A stretch of 64,000 nt of DNA from JACDAL01 sp963849115 (GTDB taxonomy: Bacteria > Actinomycetota > CADDZG01 > WHSQ01): assembly GCA_963849115.1 (NCBI GenBank), contig CAWKGK010000009.1, positions 868,001 to 932,000 of the forward strand, written 5' to 3'. The notes beneath the pieces were generated by a model. The model did no database searches and had not been told where the DNA came from. It was given only the letters and a program-made list of their open reading frames with translations. Made by a program: the position numbers and the translations under genes. Below, piece after piece: positions 35,834 through 43,427 of this stretch. Each line of letters starts with the position of its first letter. Positions within the stretch are counted from its first letter, which is position 1.

Positions 35834-35895
35834 CGGTGGTCAATCGCACAAGTCGTGCTTGCGACCACCGTTTTGGTGGCCATACGCACAAGTCG
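35834..35895 (+). promoter_or_regulatory. Repeats and competing hairpins ahead of the CDF exporter
   Basis: CGGTGGTC (35834-35841) pairs perfectly with GACCACCG (35863-35870); the second segment can instead pair with GGTGG at 35875-35879, so two hairpins exclude each other. The loop of the first carries the palindrome GCACAAGTCGTGC, and CGCACAAGTCG recurs exactly 40 bases later (35845 and 35885). This could be a metal-regulator operator pair or a folded 5' leader. It does not match the manganese riboswitch consensus as far as I can tell. Confidence 0.4.
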
Positions 35896-35935
35896 GGGCG
35901 ATTCGCCACCGCAAGTTATCGTCGTGGTTACCCCG

Positions 35936-36877
35936 ATGAGCGATAACCGCCACCTCCCAGTCTCCGATCTCAGGTCCGCCCAGAGCCGGGCCTTGCGCAG
36001 CGCGCTCATTGCCAACGCCATCTACCTGGTGGTGGAGATCGTCGGCGGCCTCGCCTTCTCTTCGCTGGCGCTGCTTGCCGACGCTGCTCACATGGTCTCA
36101 GACGTGGCCGGGCTCGGGATCGCGCTCATAGCGCAGGCTCTGCTTACTAGACCGGCCTCCGCCCGGCACACCTTCGGGCTGCAGCGCGCCGAGGTGCTGG
36201 GGGCGCAGGTCAACGGGCTTCTGCTGGCCGGGGGGGCGCTGTGGATCATCCTTGAAGCGGTCAGGCGGATCGGGGACCCTCTCGAGGTCTCAGGCGCCGG
36301 GCTCATGGTGGTTGCCACCGCCGGGCTTGCCGTCAACGTCGGCAGTGCGGTGGTCTTGGCGCGCGCCGGAGGCCGCAGCTTGAACATGAGGGCCGCGCTC
36401 GTTCATATGGTTGCCGACGCGGGGGCCTCGGTGGCGACTATCGCAGCGGGGGCCGCGGTGCTGCTGTGGGACGCCAATCTGGTCGATCCCCTCATCTCCC
36501 TGGCAATCGCGGCCTTGGTGCTGTACTCGGCGTGGAAGCTCCTGCGTAACACCACCCAGGTCTTGATGGAGGGCGCACCAGAGGGGCTCGACCTCGACGA
36601 GGTGGAGGCGGCCCTGAGTGAGGCCGAGGGTGTGGAATCCGTCCACCATCTTCATCTCTGGAACCTCGCCTCCGACGTGCCGGCTCTGTCGGCCCATGTC
36701 GTCCTGAGAGACGACGTGTCGCTGCACGATGCACAGCTCCGGGGGGAAAGGCTCAAGGACGCTCTGCGGGCCGGCTTCGGCATCGAGCACGCCACGCTAG
36801 AGCTCGAGTGCCACTCCTGTGAACCCGACCAAGAGGGGGCCGATGGCCCTCACCGCAAGCCCTCGTTCCGCTCCTGA
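35936..36877 (+). CDS. Cation diffusion facilitator (CzcD-like) metal exporter
   Basis: A 313-residue CDF transporter with six TM segments, exporting Zn2+, Co2+, Mn2+ or similar in exchange for protons. The paired metal sites H-x-x-x-D appear in TM2 (LADAAHMVSDVAG) and TM5 (ALVHMVADAGAS). The cytoplasmic C-terminal domain has VESVHHLHLWNL and ends with ELECHSCEPD. The start MSDNRH at 35936 gives the normal family length; an upstream frame is non-coding. Its tail overlaps the convergent hydrolase gene by 28 bases. Confidence 0.92.
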   Translation: MSDNRHLPVSDLRSAQSRALRSALIANAIYLVVEIVGGLAFSSLALLADAAHMVSDVAGLGIALIAQALLTRPASARHTFGLQRAEVLGAQVNGLLLAGGALWIILEAVRRIGDPLEVSGAGLMVVATAGLAVNVGSAVVLARAGGRSLNMRAALVHMVADAGASVATIAAGAAVLLWDANLVDPLISLAIAALVLYSAWKLLRNTTQVLMEGAPEGLDLDEVEAALSEAEGVESVHHLHLWNLASDVPALSAHVVLRDDVSLHDAQLRGERLKDALRAGFGIEHATLELECHSCEPDQEGADGPHRKPSFRS

Positions 36878-37770
36878 GAGGCGCCGGCCGACGCTCCCGC
36901 CGCCAGCTCGATACGCCGCCCGACGGCTGCGGCCGCGGGTTCCTCGAACATCAGCGTGTAGTGGTTGCAGTCGGGGACGATCTCATCTGTGAGGGAAGCC
37001 AGGATGCGGCGGGCCCGTGTCGCGAGCGCGTCGGAGATGAGGGGCTCGCGTTGGTTGAGGAGGCCTCGTGGCGCCCGCAGCAGGCTCACAGGGCAGGAAA
37101 TCGCCCCGAGGTTGTTCCACGCCCCGGCGCCCGACAAGACCTCGCGCCCGTCCTCGATCACGGCCTCCTCCGACACCCTCGACCTGAGATCCCCCGGCTC
37201 ACCGGTCAGGTCGTAGTCAAGGTAGGCCTCGACGTGCTCGTTCCAGCAGCCCGTCTCCTTGAACGCAGGGTGCCCCTTCCAGAAGGAGAAATACGCTTCT
37301 CGCGACTCGAACCTGCGCCGGAGGCGCACCAGGGCGGGCCCGAGCGTGGCTTCGAGGAGACGATCGATGTCGGCTCCGGGCGGAGGGGCACTGGCGAGCC
37401 CGCCGTCCACCAGGACGACCGCGGAGACCCGCTCGGGGAGCTTGGCGGCGAGTTCCAGGACAACGTATCCGCCCATGGAATGGCCCACCACAACAACCCG
37501 CTCTTGTTCGATGCTATCGATGACCGAGACGATGTCGCGAGCGTGAGCGGCCATCCCGAAGGGACCGGGTAAGCCCTCGCTCGCCCCCCTGCCGCGCAGA
37601 TCAGGGGCTACCAGCGTGATGCCGTGGACGTGCTCCGCCACCGCGGACCAGGCGCGATGCGACGCGCTAATGCCGTGGACCGCGACCACGGTGAGGGGTC
37701 CGTCGCCCCAGCCCGCGACGGTCAACCGGCCCCCCGGAACCGGCATCTTACTCAGCTCGGGCTCGTGCAC
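36850..37770 (-). CDS. Alpha/beta hydrolase
   Basis: A 306-residue alpha/beta-fold hydrolase. The oxyanion-hole region is VVAVHGISASHRAW, the nucleophile elbow VVGHSMGGYVVLELA with catalytic Ser, and a late His lies in VPDCNHYTLMFEEP near the end. The substrate is not predictable; it is downstream of an acetoacetyl-CoA synthetase gene (40-base gap), which suggests an ester or thioester substrate in the same pathway. GTG start at 37770. Confidence 0.85.
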   Translation of the reverse strand: MHEPELSKMPVPGGRLTVAGWGDGPLTVVAVHGISASHRAWSAVAEHVHGITLVAPDLRGRGASEGLPGPFGMAAHARDIVSVIDSIEQERVVVVGHSMGGYVVLELAAKLPERVSAVVLVDGGLASAPPPGADIDRLLEATLGPALVRLRRRFESREAYFSFWKGHPAFKETGCWNEHVEAYLDYDLTGEPGDLRSRVSEEAVIEDGREVLSGAGAWNNLGAISCPVSLLRAPRGLLNQREPLISDALATRARRILASLTDEIVPDCNHYTLMFEEPAAAAVGRRIELAAGASAGASQERNEGLR

Positions 37771-37810
37771 AGCTCGATCCTTTCACCACAACCCGCGCTG
37801 GAGCGCGGTT

Positions 37811-39757
37811 CTAGCGAAATTGTCCGCTGAGGTGTTCGAAGGCGTCCAGTGAGTCTGGGTTGGCGAGTGCTCCCTTACTGGCAGCTTCCTCGACGGATGC
37901 TCCCATCAGGATCTTCTTCACCGGCACCTCCAGCTTCTTGTTCGATAGAGTCCGGGGTACGTCCGGCACCTGGCGGATGACATCGGGCACGTGGCGGGGG
38001 GAGAGGTGAGAGCGCAGCTCCGATGAGATGTTGGCGCGCAGCTCATCGTTGAGCTCGGCCCCCTCTTGTAGAGCGACGAAGAGCAACAGCCGTCCCGAGC
38101 CGGAGCCGTCCTCGAGGTGGATCACGAGGCTGTCCGCCACTCCCTCCACACCTTCCACGACCGCGTAGAACTCGCTCGTCCCCAGGCGAACCCCGCCGCG
38201 ATTAAGGGTCGCGTCCGAACGTCCAGTAATCTCGCACGAGCCGCGCTCTGTGATCGTGATCCAGTCACCGTGACGCCACACCCCTTCGAACTCCTCGAAG
38301 TAGGCCTCTCGGTAACGAGTTCCGTCGTCGCCCCAGAAGGACACCGGCATGGAGGGCATCGGCTCGGTGATGACAAGCTCCCCGCGCTCACCAATGAGAG
38401 AATTGCCCTGTTCGTCGAAGGCCTCGACTTTGCAGCCGAGGTTGCGAACAGGGATCTCGCCCTCTCGCACCTCGACCAAGGGCACGGCGCCAACGAACGC
38501 TGTGCACACGTCGGTACCCCCCGAAGTTGAGGAAAGCAGAACCTCTCGCGAGACGTGTTCGTAGACCCAGCGAAAGCCCTCCGGGGGCAAGGGCGCGCCG
38601 GTCGATCCCACGGAGCGTAGCCGGGAGAGGTTCAGCTCACTGCCGGGTTCGATCCCAGCCTTGCGACACGCGAGCAGAAAGGGTGCGCTGGAGCCAAAGT
38701 ACGTGACGCCCTCCTTTTCGACCAACCGCCACAGGGCCATGAGGTCGGGGTGGGCGGGGTTGCCGTCGAAGCACACCACTGAGGACGAGACCAGCAGACC
38801 CGAGATACAGAAGTTCCACATCATCCAGCCGGTGGTCGAGAACCAGAGAAAACGATCCGACGGCCCGAGGTCGGCGTGTAGCCCCAGCACCTTGAGGTGC
38901 TCGAGGAGGATGCCTCCGTGTCCGTGAACAATCGGCTTGGGGAGGCCGGTTGTGCCCGACGAGTAGAGGACGTAGAGCGGGTGATCGAACGGCACTCTGT
39001 CGAAGGTCAGTTCTCCCGGCTCGGACAACAATTCGCCCCAGGTGATCGAGTCGGGGATCGAAGCACTGCCAGAGTAGGTGACAACGACGGTGGACTCGAG
39101 TCCCGGCAAAGCCGCTCGTATCTCGTCGACCTCTTTGCTGCGCTCGATGGTCTTCCTACCGTAGGAGTAGCCGTCGATTACGAGAAGCACCTTGGGGTCG
39201 ATCTGGGCGAAGCGGTCGACGACGCTTCTGATTCCGAACTCCGGCGCGCAAGAGGACCACACCGCTCCCAGGCTGGCGCTTGCAAGCAAAGCTATGAGTG
39301 CTTCGGAGATGTTCGGCAGATATGCGGCTACTCGATCGCCTTTCTTGACTCCGAGGCGTTGAAGTCCCCTGCGGGCACGCGCCACCTGACCGCGCAGCTC
39401 GTCGGCCGTGAGGTGCTGGGGGGCGCGCGTCTGCGACAGCGAGGACAACATCACCTTGTCGCCCATCGTCCGCAGGGCGTGCTGGGCGTAATTGAGCGTT
39501 GCGCCCTCGAACCAGCGCACCCCCGGCATCTCACGGCCGCTCAAGACTTCTTCATAGGCGGTACCGTCGACCTCGAAGAACTCCCAAATGGAGGACCAGA
39601 AGCCCTCGAGGTCCGACACCGACCACTCCCACAGCTTTTCGTAGGAGGAGAAGTGCAAGTCTCTGTTCGGCTCGAGCCAGGCGAGATAGCGCCCGATGAC
39701 GCTCGTCTCCCTTACATCCTCGGGCGGGCGCCACAGGATCTCGGGAGCGGCCGGCAT
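37811..39757 (-). CDS. Acetoacetyl-CoA synthetase
   Basis: A 648-residue AMP-forming ligase, activating acetoacetate to acetoacetyl-CoA for ketone-body or PHB-related use. The start MPAAPEILWRPPEDV is typical; the P-loop is YSSGTTGLPKPIVHGHGG, followed by STTGWMMWNF and TGRSDATLNRGGVRLGTSEFY, the signature separating this family from acetyl-CoA synthetase. The catalytic Lys is in SNKKLEVPVKKIL. Five bases after the MMPL gene on the same strand. Confidence 0.92.
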   Translation of the reverse strand: MPAAPEILWRPPEDVRETSVIGRYLAWLEPNRDLHFSSYEKLWEWSVSDLEGFWSSIWEFFEVDGTAYEEVLSGREMPGVRWFEGATLNYAQHALRTMGDKVMLSSLSQTRAPQHLTADELRGQVARARRGLQRLGVKKGDRVAAYLPNISEALIALLASASLGAVWSSCAPEFGIRSVVDRFAQIDPKVLLVIDGYSYGRKTIERSKEVDEIRAALPGLESTVVVTYSGSASIPDSITWGELLSEPGELTFDRVPFDHPLYVLYSSGTTGLPKPIVHGHGGILLEHLKVLGLHADLGPSDRFLWFSTTGWMMWNFCISGLLVSSSVVCFDGNPAHPDLMALWRLVEKEGVTYFGSSAPFLLACRKAGIEPGSELNLSRLRSVGSTGAPLPPEGFRWVYEHVSREVLLSSTSGGTDVCTAFVGAVPLVEVREGEIPVRNLGCKVEAFDEQGNSLIGERGELVITEPMPSMPVSFWGDDGTRYREAYFEEFEGVWRHGDWITITERGSCEITGRSDATLNRGGVRLGTSEFYAVVEGVEGVADSLVIHLEDGSGSGRLLLFVALQEGAELNDELRANISSELRSHLSPRHVPDVIRQVPDVPRTLSNKKLEVPVKKILMGASVEEAASKGALANPDSLDAFEHLSGQFR

Positions 39758-39762
39758 AGTTA

Positions 39763-41973
39763 TCAGGCGTGCGCCGGCTCGGGTTCGTCCCTGCGCTCGG
39801 GCTGGGGCGGCGGGGCTCCCTCGACTCTCATGTCGGGAAGCCACGAGAGCCAAGCAGGCAGGTACCAGTTCCGGTCACCCAAGAGCTTCATGGTCGCAGG
39901 CACCAGCACGGAGCGCACGATTGTGGCATCGATCAACACGGCGACCGCTAGCCCGAACCCCATCTGTTGAAGCATAACCAGGTTCCCGGCCGCGAAGCCT
40001 CCGAACACCGCGACCATGATGACTGCGGCTCCGGTGATCAGGCCTCCGGTGGTCCGCAAACCGAAGGCGACCGATTCGGCGTTGTCCTTGGTTTGGTCGA
40101 AGTGCTCTCGAATCCGCGACAGGAGGAAGACGTGGTAGTCCATCGACAAGCCGAACAGGATGGAGAACAAGAACAGAGGCAACCAGGCTTCGATCACGTC
40201 GACCTGCTGGAAACCGAGCAGGTCCGCGCCGAAGCCTTTCTGGAAAACGAGCACGATCAGCCCGTAGGCGGCGCCGACCGAGAGCAGGTTCATAATGATC
40301 GCCTTTATGGGGACGACCAGCGACCGAAACACAACCGTTAACAGCAGGAAGGAAAGGCCGAGGACGAAGCCGAAGACGATCGGCGTGTAGCGATCGGTGA
40401 TGTCGAAGAAGTCTTTGTTGAATGCGGTCGATCCACCCACCAAGACCTCCGCATCGACGCCGGCAAACGCTTGTGGAACATAGCGTTCACGAAGCTGCTC
40501 GACCGCCGCGGTGGCGGACGGCGATGAGGGGTCGGCAAGAACCGGCGCCGAGATACGGGCCGTGTCTTGCCCTTCGGAGAGCTCGGTCCGAGAGGGTCCG
40601 AAGACTTCGTCCGCAGCCATCTGGGAGCGCAGCTCTCCCATACCCTGCTTGACCTCCGGGGAGGCGACATCGCCGTCGACGACTATCTCAACCGGCGAGT
40701 TGAGCCCCCCGGGAAAGTCGCGCGACAGGGTGTCGAATGCCTGACGGGCAGCAGATGACTGCGGCAACGTACTGACACCAGAGAAACCGGTCTCGATGTC
40801 CAGGTAGGAGAATGCCGCCACCAGCAACAGACCCCCGCCCACCATGAGACTTATCACCGGGCGACCCATCACTCCATGCGTGATCCGGTCCCAGAATGCG
40901 TGAGAGTCGGACGCCACACTTGCCTTGCGCCGGAAGACTCTCAACGAGTTGACCCTGTCTCCCAAGAGTGCGAGCAATGCGGGCAGGAAGGTCAGGGAAG
41001 CCAACACTGCAACGAGCACGACGAAGATCGCTCCGGAAGCAAGCCCGCGAAAGATCGTCGTCGGGAGTATCAACATGCCGGCCAGGGCGAAGACGACCGT
41101 CATCCCGGAGAAGAAGACTGCCCGGCTGGCGGTTGCTCCGGCGGCCGCTATTGCATCGAGCTTCTCGAGTCCTCTGTGTCTCTCCTCACGATAGCGGGAG
41201 ACGATGAACAAGGAGTAGTCGATCCCTACCGCGAGTCCCATCATCGAGATCATGTTCGTGACGAAGAAGGAGAAATCGAAGAACTGCCCTACTACCGCAG
41301 TGATTCCGGTTGCCACCGTGATCGAAGCAACCCCCATGGCGATGGGGACGATGCCGGCGACGATGGCTCCGAACACAGCCACCAGGACGATGAGCGCGAT
41401 GACCACCCCGAAGGACTCGCCCTTTTGGAGGTCCTCTTCGGCGATCTTCGAGAAGTCGTGGTCCAAGGTGATCGATCCGAATGCCTGCGCCTGGAAGCCG
41501 TCCACGTCGTTTCCGGCGGCGACGATGTCCCGGACGACCGGGTACTTGTCCGAGATCTCACCCGACTCGTTGAAGATCACCGGAATGAGAGTTGTGTGGC
41601 GGTCGGAGGAAACGAGTGAGGGGTCCTGGGAGTCGAAGAAGGTGAGTGCCCCCCGCACCCCGTTTCCCTCTCGCACGGCCTCGGCTTGGATCGCTCTAGC
41701 GGCCTCCTGAAAAGAGTCGTCGTCTACGGTGACGCTGTCCGACGACAGCAGGATCAGCTCGGTGATGCCCTGCTTGCCGAACCGTTCCTCGACCAGCTCG
41801 GCGGCGCGTTTGGCCTCGGGGCGGTTCGTGAAGTCGATGTCCGAAGTCAGGGCATCTCCCAGCCAGCGAGACGAGACGAATCCCGCCAGCGCGATGAGCA
41901 GCACCCAGAGGCCGATCGTGAGCCACGGCCTGCGGCTGCTCGCCCGAGCCAGCGTTTTGGTGTTGAGGGCCAT
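39763..41973 (-). CDS. MMPL-family transporter
   Basis: A 736-residue RND-superfamily MMPL transporter with 11-12 TM segments in two halves, each followed or preceded by an extracytoplasmic domain. Motifs include GLAVGIDYSLFIVSRYREE in the first half and FGLSMDYHVFLLSRIREH in the second, the paired Asp-Tyr proton relays of MmpL proteins. The ATG at 41973 has a GGGAGGAACGC site; the longer frame to 42381 is not real. Likely substrate is a lipid or drug. Divergent from a TetR gene with an operator-like palindrome between them. Confidence 0.93.
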   Translation of the reverse strand: MALNTKTLARASSRRPWLTIGLWVLLIALAGFVSSRWLGDALTSDIDFTNRPEAKRAAELVEERFGKQGITELILLSSDSVTVDDDSFQEAARAIQAEAVREGNGVRGALTFFDSQDPSLVSSDRHTTLIPVIFNESGEISDKYPVVRDIVAAGNDVDGFQAQAFGSITLDHDFSKIAEEDLQKGESFGVVIALIVLVAVFGAIVAGIVPIAMGVASITVATGITAVVGQFFDFSFFVTNMISMMGLAVGIDYSLFIVSRYREERHRGLEKLDAIAAAGATASRAVFFSGMTVVFALAGMLILPTTIFRGLASGAIFVVLVAVLASLTFLPALLALLGDRVNSLRVFRRKASVASDSHAFWDRITHGVMGRPVISLMVGGGLLLVAAFSYLDIETGFSGVSTLPQSSAARQAFDTLSRDFPGGLNSPVEIVVDGDVASPEVKQGMGELRSQMAADEVFGPSRTELSEGQDTARISAPVLADPSSPSATAAVEQLRERYVPQAFAGVDAEVLVGGSTAFNKDFFDITDRYTPIVFGFVLGLSFLLLTVVFRSLVVPIKAIIMNLLSVGAAYGLIVLVFQKGFGADLLGFQQVDVIEAWLPLFLFSILFGLSMDYHVFLLSRIREHFDQTKDNAESVAFGLRTTGGLITGAAVIMVAVFGGFAAGNLVMLQQMGFGLAVAVLIDATIVRSVLVPATMKLLGDRNWYLPAWLSWLPDMRVEGAPPPQPERRDEPEPAHA

Positions 41974-41994
41974 GCGTTCCTCCCGCTTCTTAGG

Positions 41995-42024
41995 TTTACA
42001 CTGTACGTACGTACACCGTATACT
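41995..42024 (+). promoter_or_regulatory. TetR promoter with perfect palindromic operator
   Basis: -35 TTTACA (41995-42000) and -10 TATACT (42019-42024) are separated by 18 bases. Between them TGTACGTACGTACA (42002-42015) is a perfect 14-base palindrome, ideally placed for self-repression by the divergent TetR. It also lies in front of the MMPL operon, so one dimer pair could control both directions. Confidence 0.7.
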
Positions 42025-42072
42025 AGAGTGGGTAGGCGAGGTCAAGGGCGGGAAGATGAATCTTTGGACAGG

Positions 42073-42756
42073 ATGAACTTTCGGACAGGGGGAGTGGAAG
42101 AGGAGCGGAGGGGTCGTCTCAACCGCGCCGTGGTGCTCTCGGCCGCCCTCGACCTGATCGACCGGGACGGCCTCGAGGAGCTCAGCATGCGCCGTCTCGC
42201 CGCGCATCTGGCGGTGAGCCCTATGGCGCTCTACAACCACGTTCCCCACAAGGAAGCGCTGCTCGAGGGGGTGGTGGATCGGATCCTCGGCGAGATCGAT
42301 CTGTCGGTCGTTGCGCTCGACGACTGGGCGGAGGTGCTGAAGTCCGGTTTTCGCTCCTTTCGGGCAACGCTGCTTCGGCACCCGAACGCCGTCCCCCTGT
42401 TGCAGTCAAAGATCGTCGTGACGCCGGATTCGCTGAGACCGGTCGAGGTAAGCCTGGCGACGCTCCAAGAAGCGGGCTTCGACGCGCGGACGGCCCTGCA
42501 TGCCCACTGGGCACTCGTTGGTTTCACGTTCGGCCACGTCACGAACCGCCTGGCGAACCCACTGACGAACCCCGTTGTGCTGAGCGACAGCGTTGTTGGG
42601 AATGAAGCGCTGGGCCCAGAAATCTTCCCTAGCTTTCACCTCTGCCTGCCGTATTGCCTCAACCCAGATTTCGACGCTTCCTACGAGTTCGGGCTCGAGA
42701 CAATCGTCGAGGGGCTGCGCTCCTGGCTGCTCGCCGAGCAACCCGGCCGCCCCTAA
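42073..42756 (+). CDS. TetR-family transcriptional repressor
   Basis: A 227-residue TetR regulator. The helix-turn-helix is at about 30-65 (LEELSMRRLAAHLAVSPMAL, then YNHVPHKEALL), and the C-terminal part resembles the TetR_C ligand-binding domain (GFTFGHVTNRL). ATG at 42073 overlaps the TGA of a six-codon ORF (MNLWTG, 42056-42076), a possible coupling device because the regulator has no good ribosome site of its own. It most likely controls the divergent MMPL operon and itself. Confidence 0.88.
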   Translation: MNFRTGGVEEERRGRLNRAVVLSAALDLIDRDGLEELSMRRLAAHLAVSPMALYNHVPHKEALLEGVVDRILGEIDLSVVALDDWAEVLKSGFRSFRATLLRHPNAVPLLQSKIVVTPDSLRPVEVSLATLQEAGFDARTALHAHWALVGFTFGHVTNRLANPLTNPVVLSDSVVGNEALGPEIFPSFHLCLPYCLNPDFDASYEFGLETIVEGLRSWLLAEQPGRP

Positions 42757-42903
42757 GCCCCGGGTGTCCCGTCGGACGGGTGGCAGAAGTGGATCGTGGA
42801 CATCTGCCCACAGAAAGCCGTGGGTAAGCGCGGACCGTGGATACCTGACACCGTCGTAACCGGGAATCGGAACCGCCGATAGCGAACTGCTAGCATCGTT
42901 CAA

Positions 42904-43365
42904 ATGAGTTTGTATTCGGTATTGCTGTTCGTTCACATTCTCGGTGCTGTGGTGTGGATCGGGGGCGGCGTCTCTCTTCAGGTGCTCGGCGTGCGTGTAC
43001 GCGCGAGCGGCGATCCTCAGCGCATGGCGGCCCTGGCCGCCGACGCGGAATGGATGGGGACACGACTCTACATGCCGGCCTCCGGGGTTGTTCTGCTCGC
43101 CGGGATCGCGCTTGTGTTCACAGGTAGTTGGAGCTTCCAGCAGCTTTGGGTTGCGCTTGGCCTCGTTGCGTTTGCGTTCTCGTTCATCGTGGGCGCCACC
43201 GTTGTAGGCCCCACAGCCAAGAAGCTCGGGGAGCGCCTCGCGACCCATGGCCCAGAAGACTCAGAGGCTCAAGCATCAATTCAGAGGATCTTTCTTGCGT
43301 CTCGCATCGAGTTGGCCGTGCTGATCTTCATCGTCTTCGACATGGCGGTGAAACCGGGGTCCTGA
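42904..43365 (+). CDS. DUF2269-like membrane protein
   Basis: A 153-residue protein with four TM segments. It begins MSLYSVLLFVHILGAVVWIGGG, a His-containing start shared with DUF2269 and related heme-binding-like membrane families, and ends LASRIELAVLIFIVFDMAVKPGS. Monocistronic in appearance, before the cyclase gene. Function unknown. Confidence 0.8.
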   Translation: MSLYSVLLFVHILGAVVWIGGGVSLQVLGVRVRASGDPQRMAALAADAEWMGTRLYMPASGVVLLAGIALVFTGSWSFQQLWVALGLVAFAFSFIVGATVVGPTAKKLGERLATHGPEDSEAQASIQRIFLASRIELAVLIFIVFDMAVKPGS

Positions 43366-43427
43366 TGGGGCCGGGGGGCGATTGGACTACCGAAGCCCGG
43401 ACCCAGAAACGTAAAGTAGTCGGCGAC

